A stretch of 64,000 nt of DNA. It comes from Acinetobacter sp. TGL-Y2 (GTDB lineage Bacteria; Pseudomonadota; Gammaproteobacteria; Pseudomonadales; Moraxellaceae). The position numbers and the translations under genes are program-made. A model generated the notes under the pieces. The model made no database searches, was not told the origin of the DNA, and saw only the letters and a list, made by a program, of their open reading frames with translations. This document shows positions 38,262 through 46,956 of the stretch, one piece after another; positions within the stretch are counted from its first letter, which is position 1; every line of letters starts with the position of its first letter. The stretch spans positions 2,914,001 to 2,978,000 of the forward strand of contig NZ_CP015110.1 in assembly GCF_001612555.1 (NCBI RefSeq). Reading direction: 5' to 3'.

Positions 38262-40193
38262 TTAGTCATTAAATTTGCGACGTGGACGATCTTCACCACC
38301 TTCACGGCGTGGACGATCTGAATTAAATTCGCGCTTAGGACGTTCGTCAGTACCAAAAGTACGCTTAGGACGCTCATCTGTACCAAAAGTACGCTTAGGA
38401 CGCTCATCTGTACCAAAAGTACGTTTAGGACGATCATCAAAAGTACGTTGTGGACGGTCGCCAAAACCACCTTCACGACGTGGCGCTGGACGATCACCAA
38501 AGTCACGCTTTGGACGATCAGCAAAACCACCTTCACGAGGCGCTTTATAATCTACGCGGTTACCACGGTTGTCATCGTTCGAACGTGGACGATCAGCAAA
38601 ACCACCTTCACGACGCGCTGGAGCTGGACGATCGCCGAAATCACGTTTAGGACGGTCATCAAACGAGCGTTGTGGACGATCACCGAAACCACCTTCACGA
38701 CGTGCTGGAGCTGGACGATCACCGAAACCGCCTTCACGACGTGGCGCTGGACGATCACCGAAATCACGCTTAGGACGATCATCTCCATAAGCAGGACGTT
38801 CGCCACGTGGTTTGTCATCGAATGAACGTTGTGGACGATCGCCACGCGGTTTGTCATCGAATGAACGCTGTGGACGATCACCGCCACGGCCGCCATCACG
38901 ACCACCGCTGAAACCGCCGCCGCTACGACCGCCGCCATCACGACCACGACCACCGCCGAAACCGCCACGACCACGACCACCGCCATCACGACCGCCGCCA
39001 TCACGACTACCGCGTGCAGGAGGTGGAGATGGCTCAAGGCCTTCAATTTCAGAAACATTCAAACGTGCTTCTAGGAATTCTTCTAATGAACGGATTTTAC
39101 CGCGTTCACGGTAAGTCGCTAAAGTGATGGCTTTACCGGTACGACCCGCACGACCTGTACGACCGATACGGTGTACATAATCTTCGTTCTTCATTGGAAG
39201 ACCGAAGTTAATCACGTGAGAAATTGTTGGTACGTCAAGACCACGAGCAGCAACGTCAGTTGCAACTAGGATTTTTGCACGACCTTCACGGATACTGCGT
39301 AGACGGCGGTTACGAACCGTTTGTGGCATAGCACCATGAAGCGCTACAACTGAAAGACCCGCTTCAGCTAGCTCTTCAGCAAGCATATCTGTATCTTCTT
39401 GAGTTGACGCAAATACAACTGCTTGATCAACGTCTTCAGCGCTTAACCAATGTGTTAGTAATTTTTTCTTGTGTTCAAAGCCATCAGTCCAGTGCAAAGT
39501 CTGAGTAATGTCCATGTTTGTAGAGTGACCAGTTTCGATCGCAATACGTACAGGATCATTCATCATACGTTCAGCAAGCGTAATGATACGACCAGCGAAA
39601 GTAGCAGAGAACATTAAGGTTTGCTTACGGTTGTTCGCTAAATCGCTGATTGCTTCTAGGTCTTCAGAGAAACCTAGGTCAAGCATACGATCCGCTTCAT
39701 CGACGATCAATGAACGAACTTGGTCAAGTTTGATTTGACGACGGTTTACCAAGTCAAGTAAACGACCTGGAGTCGCCACAACAACTTGCGCACCTTTTAA
39801 CTGTTGGATTTGTTTACCAAAAGGCATACCGCCCATAACAGCAGCAATACGCACGCCTTTCATGTGGCGAACAAAAGTGATCGCATCTTGGCTTACTTGT
39901 TGAGCCAATTCACGTGTCGGACAAAGAACAAGGATGTCAGGAGAAGTCACTGCACGCATACGATCTTTGAAAGACAATAATGTATCTTCGTTAGTCGCTA
40001 AAGCGTTCAATGTAGGAAGTAAGAATGCAGCAGTCTTACCAGAACCAGTTTGGCTTGATACTAAAAGATCTTTGCCTTCTAAAGCAGCAGGAATGGCCTG
40101 TTCTTGAACAGTCGTAGGCGCAGTAAAGCCTAGAGTCTGAAGTGCTTCTTGAAGTGATTCGTGTAGTTGAAAATCAGCAAAAGTTTTGCTCAT
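38262..40193 (-). CDS. DEAD-box RNA helicase with long repeat-rich tail
   Basis: This 643-residue RhlE-type DEAD-box RNA helicase has Q-motif text (TAPTTVQEQAIPAAL), motif I SSQTGSGKT (56-64), the DEAD box VDEADRMLD, SAT, and motif VI HRIGRTGRAG. After about residue 395 the tail is low complexity: first RGG-rich (GGRDGGGRGRGG), then many copies of a GDRP/RREGGFGDRP unit, then three ERPKRTFGTD units. Such tails bind RNA and promote condensates. A long leader suggests cold or post-transcriptional control. It is probably the CsdA/RhlE-like helicase used in ribosome assembly or mRNA decay. Confidence 0.92.
   Translation of the reverse strand: MSKTFADFQLHESLQEALQTLGFTAPTTVQEQAIPAALEGKDLLVSSQTGSGKTAAFLLPTLNALATNEDTLLSFKDRMRAVTSPDILVLCPTRELAQQVSQDAITFVRHMKGVRIAAVMGGMPFGKQIQQLKGAQVVVATPGRLLDLVNRRQIKLDQVRSLIVDEADRMLDLGFSEDLEAISDLANNRKQTLMFSATFAGRIITLAERMMNDPVRIAIETGHSTNMDITQTLHWTDGFEHKKKLLTHWLSAEDVDQAVVFASTQEDTDMLAEELAEAGLSVVALHGAMPQTVRNRRLRSIREGRAKILVATDVAARGLDVPTISHVINFGLPMKNEDYVHRIGRTGRAGRTGKAITLATYRERGKIRSLEEFLEARLNVSEIEGLEPSPPPARGSRDGGGRDGGGRGRGGFGGGRGRDGGGRSGGGFSGGRDGGRGGDRPQRSFDDKPRGDRPQRSFDDKPRGERPAYGDDRPKRDFGDRPAPRREGGFGDRPAPARREGGFGDRPQRSFDDRPKRDFGDRPAPARREGGFADRPRSNDDNRGNRVDYKAPREGGFADRPKRDFGDRPAPRREGGFGDRPQRTFDDRPKRTFGTDERPKRTFGTDERPKRTFGTDERPKREFNSDRPRREGGEDRPRRKFND
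38341..38430 (-). repeat. Three 30-bp tandem repeats in the helicase tail
   Basis: Three 30-bp units, nearly identical at the DNA level, each encode the decapeptide ERPKRTFGTD. They lie within a wider coding repeat region (about 38270-39010) rich in GGACGATCACC and GAAACCACC motifs. Their near-identity suggests recent expansion and possible length variation. Confidence 0.9.
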
Positions 40194-40460
40194 AGAGAGT
40201 GTTCACCCTGAAGTGGGTGCTCCATTTAATAAATTACAATATGGACATCGGCAAAAAGCGGCACAGCAAATAGAGCTGAAAAATGAATTCAGCAGCGATC
40301 CGAATAACGACGATGTAGTGACGCACGTATGATGACGGCCGCAAACCTGAAGGAATCGCTTAAGCGATTGGGGCGCGAAGGATATGTCCTCTCTATGGAC
40401 AACACGCGCATACAATGATTAGAAGATAGTGTTCAGGTAATGAACGAAAATTAAGTGCGT
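40194..40460 (-). promoter_or_regulatory. Long structured 5' leader of the helicase gene
   Basis: From the predicted transcription start to the ATG is about 266 nt. Inside lie the perfect 16-bp palindrome AATCGCTTAAGCGATT (40354-40369) and a CACCC/GGGTG hairpin next to the start codon (about 40205-40219). A 70-codon open frame crosses it but is not protein-like. Long folded leaders are usual for cold-induced helicase mRNAs; that role here is inference. Confidence 0.55.
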
Positions 40461-40466
40461 TTGCGG

Positions 40467-40475
40467 ATTATAGCA
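40467..40475 (-). promoter_or_regulatory. Extended -10 promoter of the helicase gene
   Basis: On the minus strand TGCTATAAT gives an extended -10 element with perfect TATAAT (40472-40467). Only a weak -35 (ATGACT at 16 bp) is present, which is typical of extended -10 promoters. Confidence 0.7.
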
Positions 40476-40557
40476 GGTTATTTTATAAAGTCATTAAGTT
40501 TATTTATTTTCTCGCTTAAGCTTTAATATGACGCTGTTTTTAATAGATTTAAAATTT

Positions 40558-40586
40558 AAAAAAGCTCTCAATCTGAGAGCTTTTTT
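40558..40586. terminator. Terminator after suhB
   Basis: AAAGCTCTCA pairs with TGAGAGCTTT around a 3-nt loop, flanked by A and T runs so that it works in both directions. Confidence 0.9.
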
Positions 40587-40608
40587 AAATCTTGTACATT
40601 TGATCTGC

Positions 40609-41439
40609 TTATTTCGCAGCATCGCCCCATGCTGGAACAACAGCTTGCATGAGTGGCTTCAGTGTTTTCATTGAACATGCCAATACTTGACCATTGCTCA
40701 TCGAATCTGAACCACCGCGTGCATCAACAACCGTACCGCCCGCTTCTTTTACCATTAATTCGCCTGCTGCGATATCCCACGGCTTAAGACCTAGTTCGAA
40801 ATAACCATCGAAACGACCTGCAGCCACATACGCCAAATCAAGTGCTGCTGAACCTGTACGACGGTATTGAGCGCCTTGTTCAGTGACAGCAAGCAATGAA
40901 TCGAAATGATTTTTCGCATAAGAGACGACTTCACCATTGCGCATTGCACGGTAAGCATGACCTACAGATAAGAAAGTGTTGGCTAAGCTGTCTTTTACAT
41001 TTACACGAATACGGCGCTGGTTCATCATGGCACCACGACCACGACTTGCAGAGAATAGCTCATCTTTCACAGGGTCATAAATCACACCGTGCTGAGTAAT
41101 GCCTTTGTGCTGAACTGCAATAGAAATACAGAAATGGGGAACGCCATTGATGAAGTTCAAAGTACCATCTAGCGGATCGATCACCCAGCACCAATCAGCA
41201 TCGTGACCGACACCTTCTTGTAGACCGAATTCTTCACCATGGAAGCTGTGATTTTTATAACTTTTTTTCAGTGTTGCAATGGTTAATTCTTCTAAATAAC
41301 GATCAACACGCGTCACTGGACCATCAATGCCTTTTTCTTCAACTTGCAGATCAAGCTTATGACGATTCTGATGCGCTTTTAAAAGCTCTTGACCAACTGT
41401 TTGAGCCGCACGCGCAGCCATCACCACCATAGGTTCCAT
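40609..41439 (-). CDS. suhB: Inositol-1-monophosphatase family protein SuhB
   Basis: This 276-residue Mg2+-dependent phosphatase has the metal-binding motif WVIDPLDGTLNFINGVPHF and the second motif KPWDIAAGELMVKEAGG. SuhB also takes part in rRNA antitermination with NusA and NusB in E. coli, and its retention in Gammaproteobacteria may reflect that role. It is single-gene, bounded by terminators on both sides. Confidence 0.92.
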   Translation of the reverse strand: MEPMVVMAARAAQTVGQELLKAHQNRHKLDLQVEEKGIDGPVTRVDRYLEELTIATLKKSYKNHSFHGEEFGLQEGVGHDADWCWVIDPLDGTLNFINGVPHFCISIAVQHKGITQHGVIYDPVKDELFSASRGRGAMMNQRRIRVNVKDSLANTFLSVGHAYRAMRNGEVVSYAKNHFDSLLAVTEQGAQYRRTGSAALDLAYVAAGRFDGYFELGLKPWDIAAGELMVKEAGGTVVDARGGSDSMSNGQVLACSMKTLKPLMQAVVPAWGDAAK

Positions 41440-41487
41440 TGAACATACCCACTACAAATTTGAAGAAACTGATAAAGAATAATGCAT

Positions 41488-41524
41488 AAAAGCGCCGGCA
41501 TTCTATCAAATACCGACGCTTTTA
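41488..41524 (-). terminator. Terminator after dxs
   Basis: On the minus strand AAAAGCGTCGG pairs with CCGGCGCTTTT (one mismatch) around a loop of about 14 nt, ending in a T-rich tail. Confidence 0.7.
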
Positions 41525-41560
41525 GGGAAAAAATGTTGCTAAAATTTTATTGCAGTCGCT

Positions 41561-43465
41561 TTAAACCAACTGCACCAGCTTGGTCCAAGCCTGAACAATT
41601 GATTTTTCAATCCCTTTGGCATCAAGTCCGCAGTCCTTGAGCATTTCACCATGTGTGGCTTGTGCCAAGAATTGATCAGGTAGGCCCAAATTCAATACAG
41701 GCTTCACAATTTGCGCATGCGCCAAGAACTCATTCACTGCACTGCCCGCACCGGCCATGACTGCATGTTCTTCAACCGTCACAAACATTTGCGTTTGATC
41801 CGCCAATGCACGGATGATATTTTCATCTAGAGGTTTAACAAATCGCATGTTAATTACACGCACAACCACCTCAACTTGTTGAGCCAGTTTTTCAGCAGCC
41901 GCAACAGCAACACTGACACGGCTACCAAAGGCCAAAATACTGATGCCTTCATCATGTTGTGTATTTAACGCTAAAACCTGTTCAGCCTGACCAATTTCAA
42001 GCGATGTCCATTCTTTTTGAATCACGACACCTAAGCCTGCTCCACGTGGATAACGCACAGCCGTTGGACCTGGGTAATGATAAGCCGTATGCAACATTTG
42101 ACGGCATTCATTTTCATCTTTTGGTGCCATGATCACCATATTCGGTACGGTACGCATAAAGGCATAATCATAGGCACCTGCATGGGTTGGACCATCTTCA
42201 CCCACCAAACCTGCACGGTCTAGGGCAAAAGTGACATCTAAATTCTGTAAAGCCACGTCATGTATCAGTTGATCATAACCACGCTGTAAGAAGGTCGAGT
42301 AAATCGCAACCACAGGTTTTAAGCCTTCACAGGCCATACCCGCAGCCAATGTCACTGCATGTTGCTCCGCAATGGCAACATCGAAATAACGCTCGGGGAA
42401 TTTTTTGGCAAATTCAACCATGCCAGAGCCTTCGCACATCGCAGGTGTAATCGCGAGCAGACGCTCGTCCTGCGCAGCTTCATCACAGAGCCATTGACCA
42501 AAAACATCCGAATATTTAGGCGCAGACGTTGATGAGGCTGCTGCATCTATTTTTGAAATGGCATGATATTTAATTTGTTCTGCTTCGGCTGGTGCAAAGC
42601 CTTTGCCTTTTTTTGTATAGACATGAATCAGTCTTGGCCCTTTACGCTTTTTAATCGCGTTTAAAGCTTGTACCAAATGCTCCACGTCATGTCCGTCGAA
42701 AGGACCAAAATAATCAAAGCCGATGGCTTTAAATAAATTATCTGCAGCATCTGTGGCTGAAGAGTGCAAACGAGAGGTGTAATCCCACGCTGGATAATCT
42801 TGTAAATAGGCTTCGCCCTGCTCATTAATACAAACAGATTGCCCTTTTTCCCAAATCGCAGCCAAGTGTTTTGCAAAACCACCGGTACTGCATGAAATTG
42901 ACATATCGTTGTCGTTAAGTACAACCATTAAGTCTGCTTGATGCGCAACAGCATCATTCATGGCTTCAAATGCCATGCCAGCAGTCATCGCACCATCGCC
43001 AATAATCGCCACCACATTGCAGGGATCTTTTAGATAGCGGCGTGCCAAGGACATACCCAAACCAGCTGAAATTGCAGTGGATGAATGCCCAACGCCGAAG
43101 GTATCAAATTCAGATTCTTCACGTGTAGGAAAAGCGGCTAAACCGTTTTTCGCACGAATAGTGGTGAGCTGCTCACGGCGACCCGTCAAGGCTTTATGCG
43201 GATAAGCTTGATGACCCACATCCCAAATTAAGCGATCTTGAGGCGTGTTGAAACAATAATGCAGTGCGACCGTTAATTCGACTACACCCAAATTGGCACC
43301 GAAATGTCCGCCACTTTGACCCGCAGCATACAAAATAAATTGACGCAGTTCATCTGCGACTTGAGCCAATTGGTGTTTCGCAAGTTCTCGCAATTGCTTT
43401 GGATGATCGATGGTATCCAACAATGGCGTAACTGGACGTTGATTCGGTATCTCGGTATACAACAT
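41561..43465 (-). CDS. dxs: 1-deoxy-D-xylulose-5-phosphate synthase
   Basis: Dxs joins pyruvate and glyceraldehyde-3-phosphate in the first step of the MEP isoprenoid pathway. The ATG at 43465 gives [17 protein letters not shown], 634 residues; an in-frame TTG at 43474 is too close to GAAGG. The ThDP motif [15 protein letters not shown] is present, as are the transketolase Glu in AIAEQHAV and [18 protein letters not shown]. It is full length. Confidence 0.96.
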   Translation of the reverse strand: MLYTEIPNQRPVTPLLDTIDHPKQLRELAKHQLAQVADELRQFILYAAGQSGGHFGANLGVVELTVALHYCFNTPQDRLIWDVGHQAYPHKALTGRREQLTTIRAKNGLAAFPTREESEFDTFGVGHSSTAISAGLGMSLARRYLKDPCNVVAIIGDGAMTAGMAFEAMNDAVAHQADLMVVLNDNDMSISCSTGGFAKHLAAIWEKGQSVCINEQGEAYLQDYPAWDYTSRLHSSATDAADNLFKAIGFDYFGPFDGHDVEHLVQALNAIKKRKGPRLIHVYTKKGKGFAPAEAEQIKYHAISKIDAAASSTSAPKYSDVFGQWLCDEAAQDERLLAITPAMCEGSGMVEFAKKFPERYFDVAIAEQHAVTLAAGMACEGLKPVVAIYSTFLQRGYDQLIHDVALQNLDVTFALDRAGLVGEDGPTHAGAYDYAFMRTVPNMVIMAPKDENECRQMLHTAYHYPGPTAVRYPRGAGLGVVIQKEWTSLEIGQAEQVLALNTQHDEGISILAFGSRVSVAVAAAEKLAQQVEVVVRVINMRFVKPLDENIIRALADQTQMFVTVEEHAVMAGAGSAVNEFLAHAQIVKPVLNLGLPDQFLAQATHGEMLKDCGLDAKGIEKSIVQAWTKLVQLV

Positions 43466-43771
43466 ATGTGGCAATGCCTTCTCAAGCCTGGCAAATCCTA
43501 AGCTAGGTAAAATGGGTTAGCTCGATTCAGAGATATTCATCAAGAATCGAAAAAAATCACCGTCAATCAACCACATTTATATTGGTGCATTATTAAGCAA
43601 CTGCTTAATCGGGCGTTGTTGGGTAACTAGATTATCCTGAATAACCTTAGTACTTATCAACTATTATCGTGTGCTTTATACAAAAAAGAAAATGTTCTCG
43701 CTAATTTTGCATGAGGATATACAACCAATGTCTGATCATTGAGCTATACTTTAGCCAATTTATGAACATGT

Positions 43772-44386
43772 ATGGATCCATCTGTGCCTATAGAATTTGT
43801 CGCTACGTCTGATTTACCGACCGCTTTTGGTGATTTCAAAATTACAGTTTTCCAAGATCCAAAAACGGGTGAAGAACATGTTGCTCTGTCTAAAGGTTTA
43901 GAAACCCCGCCGACCCAGCCTGTTTTGGTGCGTGTGCATTCGGAATGTTTAACTGGCGATGCTTTTGCATCCTTAAAATGTGACTGCGGCCCACAGCTGC
44001 ATGCCACACAAAAATTGATCAATGATGCAGGTCAAGGGGTGATTTTATATTTACGTCAAGAAGGTCGAGGTATTGGACTGACCAATAAAATTCGTGCCTA
44101 TGCCTTGCAAGATCAAGGACATGACACGGTTGATGCCAATCTTATGCTGAACCTGCCCGCAGATGCGCGTCGTTATGACATGTGCAGCATCATGCTTGAT
44201 CACTTACACGTCAAAGAAGTGAAGCTCATCACCAATAATCCACTTAAAATTGAAGCCCTGCGTGAACAAGGTATTCAAGTGGTTGACCGCGTGCCACTAA
44301 CCGTGGGCTTAAATCCATTTAACGAAGATTACTTAAAAACCAAACATGAGCGTATGTCGCACATGTACCAAAAAGAAGACTTTTAA
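43772..44386 (+). CDS. ribA: GTP cyclohydrolase II
   Basis: RibA opens GTP for riboflavin synthesis. It is 204 residues. The zinc ligands are Cys59, Cys70 and Cys72 in [16 protein letters not shown], and the catalytic RQEGRGIGL and [13 protein letters not shown] segments follow. An internal GTG at 43784 (giving MPIEF) is an alternative start. It stands divergent to dxs with a gap of about 300 bp; I see no FMN riboswitch there. Confidence 0.95.
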   Translation: MDPSVPIEFVATSDLPTAFGDFKITVFQDPKTGEEHVALSKGLETPPTQPVLVRVHSECLTGDAFASLKCDCGPQLHATQKLINDAGQGVILYLRQEGRGIGLTNKIRAYALQDQGHDTVDANLMLNLPADARRYDMCSIMLDHLHVKEVKLITNNPLKIEALREQGIQVVDRVPLTVGLNPFNEDYLKTKHERMSHMYQKEDF

Positions 44387-44560
44387 GTCCGTTATTAGAT
44401 ACAGGATTGAGGATTGTTTATCTTTAAATGGATCATGATTTCAATTACTGCAAAAGAATCAACACAATCCCTTACTTTTTATATGGATTTGTGTTTTGAT
44501 AGTTATCGATAGTCCTCATCTGACATATTATATTTTTACATCTTCTTTAAGAGGGTCATC

Positions 44561-45508
44561 ATGCAGAATCCAACTTCAGCTGATATTCAACGTGTACGCG
44601 AATTTCTCCTCGATTTACAAGCGCGTATATGCGCAGGATTAGAGCAACAAGAACTTGCCGGTGGTGGAACCGCACGTTTTGAAATCGATGATTGGCAGCG
44701 CCCTGAAGGTGGCGGTGGCAGATCACGTGTGCTGCAAAATGGCACAGTGATTGAAAAAGGTGGGGTTATGTTCTCGCATATTAATATCTCCAAATTACCC
44801 GCTTCAGCAACTGAACGTCACCCCCAAATTGCAGGTGCAAAAGCCCAAGCCATGGGCGTGTCACTGGTGATTCATCCCAATAATCCCAACGTTCCTACCT
44901 CACATGCCAATGTACGCTTATTTGTGGCTGAGCCTGAAGGACAAGATCCGATTTGGTGGTTTGGCGGAGGTTTTGACTTGACCCCGTTTTATCCAAATGA
45001 TGAAGATGTATTGGCATGGCATCAGACTGCGCATGATCTATGTGCACCTTTTGGTGAAACGGTGTATGCAGAACATAAAAAATGGTGTGATGACTATTTT
45101 TATTTAAAACATCGTGATGAACAACGTGGCGTGGGCGGGCTGTTTTTTGATGATTTAAATCAATGGGATTTCGAAACCTGTTTCAAATACATTCAAGCGG
45201 TCGGCAATGGATATCTTGAAGCGATTTTGCCTATTTTCAAACGCAATCAAGATAAAGCCTTTACTGAAACACAGCGTAATTTCCAAATTTATCGTCGTGG
45301 TCGCTATGTTGAATACAATTTGGTCTATGACCGCGGGACGTTATTTGGCTTGCAAACAGGTGGAAGAATTGAATCCATTTTGGTCAGCTTACCGAATCTG
45401 GCAGGTTGGTCGTATCGTCCTGAATGGGATGCTGATTCTGCTGAGAAACGTCTCACCGATTATTATTTAAAGCCGCAAGATTGGTTGGCTGAACTTAAAA
45501 AGGCTTAA
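44561..45508 (+). CDS. hemF: Oxygen-dependent coproporphyrinogen III oxidase
   Basis: HemF converts coproporphyrinogen III to protoporphyrinogen IX with O2. The 315-residue protein contains the signature [14 protein letters not shown] and, later, [12 protein letters not shown] and [15 protein letters not shown], all typical of the family. It is full length. The anaerobic-type relative HemW is encoded elsewhere in the window, but that protein is a haem chaperone rather than an oxidase. Confidence 0.96.
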   Translation: MQNPTSADIQRVREFLLDLQARICAGLEQQELAGGGTARFEIDDWQRPEGGGGRSRVLQNGTVIEKGGVMFSHINISKLPASATERHPQIAGAKAQAMGVSLVIHPNNPNVPTSHANVRLFVAEPEGQDPIWWFGGGFDLTPFYPNDEDVLAWHQTAHDLCAPFGETVYAEHKKWCDDYFYLKHRDEQRGVGGLFFDDLNQWDFETCFKYIQAVGNGYLEAILPIFKRNQDKAFTETQRNFQIYRRGRYVEYNLVYDRGTLFGLQTGGRIESILVSLPNLAGWSYRPEWDADSAEKRLTDYYLKPQDWLAELKKA

Positions 45509-45533
45509 ATTTCAGCTTTTTTCAAAATAATGC

Positions 45534-45562
45534 AACCCAAAGCCCTGCTTTGGGTTTTTTTC
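45534..45562 (+). terminator. Terminator after hemF
   Basis: AACCCAAAGC pairs with GCTTTGGGTT around a 3-nt loop, followed by seven T. Confidence 0.92.
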
Positions 45563-45784
45563 GCTTTAGTGCTTCAGGGAATAGCGCTTCTCTAGAATCA
45601 ATCTGAACCCACATAAATCATTACTAAAACCTCAATGCCTTTCAAGACAATATAAATTGTCACACTTGTACGACAGCTTTTCAGATATTTTTAACCGTAA
45701 ATGGCGTACACTGAATCCTATATTCAAAGTTAATTGTTTAAATCTGCGATGCATCAAGCGTGGATTTATGTTTAAGGAACACCC

Positions 45785-45997
45785 ATGCACACTAAAACCA
45801 TAAGTCCGACTGCAATCATTTTCTGGATGCTTCTGATTGCTCTGTTCAGCGCCATCAGTACCACTATTTTTTCTGAAACATTATTGAATGATCGTTTTGG
45901 TTTTGCTTTGATGGCCATCGCCATTGTAGGTCTATGCCTTAATATCACCCATATGGTATTGCATACGCTTTTGGCAATTTGTAATCCCAGTCATTAA
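45785..45997 (+). CDS. Small two-helix membrane protein, unknown
   Basis: This 70-residue protein has two hydrophobic segments: about 10-30 (AIIFWMLLIALFSAISTTIF) and about 38-64 (FGFALMAIAIVGLCLNITHM). The ATG has AAGGA 6-10 nt upstream, which supports translation. It is alone between the hemF terminator and aroE, about 120 bp before aroE. I do not recognise its family. Confidence 0.6.
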   Translation: MHTKTISPTAIIFWMLLIALFSAISTTIFSETLLNDRFGFALMAIAIVGLCLNITHMVLHTLLAICNPSH

Positions 45998-46117
45998 ACC
46001 AATCATTAAAACTATTCAGCTTTAAAAAAACCAAGATGCCCTGCCTACACAAGCCTCTTTAGCAACGCCGCACTTTGGCGTATATTGTTGAGCATTTCAG
46101 CAGAAGGAACATGCTTA

Positions 46118-46906
46118 ATGCTTAAACAATTTGCCGTGATTGGTAATCCGATTGAACAATCACGCTCTCCTGAATTACACCATGCCTTTGCAGAAAAAAC
46201 CGGAATCAAACTCCATTATGTGAAACGCTTTGCTGAGATTGACGCGTTTGAAGCCAGCGTCGCTGATTTTTTTCGGCATGATGGTTCGGGCATGAACGTT
46301 ACCGTTCCCTTTAAGGAACGTGCTTTTGCTTTATGTGAGCACTTTAGCGAACGTGCCAAAATTGCCAAAGCCGTGAATACTTTATGGATGCAGGACGGAA
46401 AATTGCATGGCGACAATACCGATGGACAAGGTTTGGTTGAAGCGATGAATGCCTTAGACTGGTCTTTAAAAAATACCGATATTTTAATGATTGGCGCAGG
46501 TGGTGCAACGCGTGGTGTGATTTACCCATTGGTTCAAGCGGGTGCTAAAAAAATTGTGATTGCAAATCGAACCCGCTTAAAAGCTGAAAATTTAGTTGAT
46601 GATTTAAAAGATGCTGTACCAGAGGCAGAGCTTAAGGCATGCGGTTTGGATCAACTCGAGGGTCAGTTTGACATTGTGATCAATGCAACCTCCGCAAGCT
46701 TAAGTGGTGATGCGCTAATCCTACCTGAGAACCTCATGTTCAATCACGCTTATGAAATGGCGTATGGCAAACCCTCGAGTTTCATTGAGCAAGCCAAAGC
46801 ACGCGGCGTTCCGACTTCTGAGGGGTATGGTATGTTGGTTGGTCAAGCGATTGAGGCGTTTGGAATCTGGCATGGTATCAAGCCTACTTTAAAAGATTTT
46901 CTATGA
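46118..46906 (+). CDS. aroE: Shikimate dehydrogenase
   Basis: AroE reduces 3-dehydroshikimate with NADPH in aromatic amino acid synthesis. The open frame reaches back to a TTG at 46085, but the ATG at 46118 has AAGGA at a good distance and gives the usual MLKQFAVIGNPIEQSRSPEL start, 262 residues. The shikimate site SRSPELHH, the catalytic Lys in VPFKE and the NADP loop GAGGATRG are intact. Confidence 0.95.
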   Translation: MLKQFAVIGNPIEQSRSPELHHAFAEKTGIKLHYVKRFAEIDAFEASVADFFRHDGSGMNVTVPFKERAFALCEHFSERAKIAKAVNTLWMQDGKLHGDNTDGQGLVEAMNALDWSLKNTDILMIGAGGATRGVIYPLVQAGAKKIVIANRTRLKAENLVDDLKDAVPEAELKACGLDQLEGQFDIVINATSASLSGDALILPENLMFNHAYEMAYGKPSSFIEQAKARGVPTSEGYGMLVGQAIEAFGIWHGIKPTLKDFL

Positions 46907-46914
46907 AAGAAAAT

Positions 46915-46946
46915 AAAAAAAGAACCTCAATTGAGGTTCTTTTTAA
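46915..46946. terminator. Bidirectional terminator after aroE
   Basis: AAAAAAGAACCTCAA pairs with TTGAGGTTCTTTTT almost without a loop, with T-runs both ways. It ends aroE and the convergent lipoprotein gene. Confidence 0.9.
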
Positions 46947-46956
46947 TTCAACCTAT

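Noticed and set aside
38270..39010. Repeat blocks considered as a CRISPR array
   Set aside because: The units are in the reading frame of the helicase, vary in spacing and have no unique spacers.
40203..40415. A 70-codon minus-strand ORF upstream of the DEAD-box helicase
   Set aside because: Its composition (many Cys, Ser and Phe, no domain) is not protein-like, and it overlaps the palindromes of the helicase leader. It is better read as a structured 5' untranslated region.
43475..43771. FMN riboswitch before ribA
   Set aside because: None of the conserved RFN-element helices is recognisable in the gap, and only AT-rich sequence with no clear promoter is seen.
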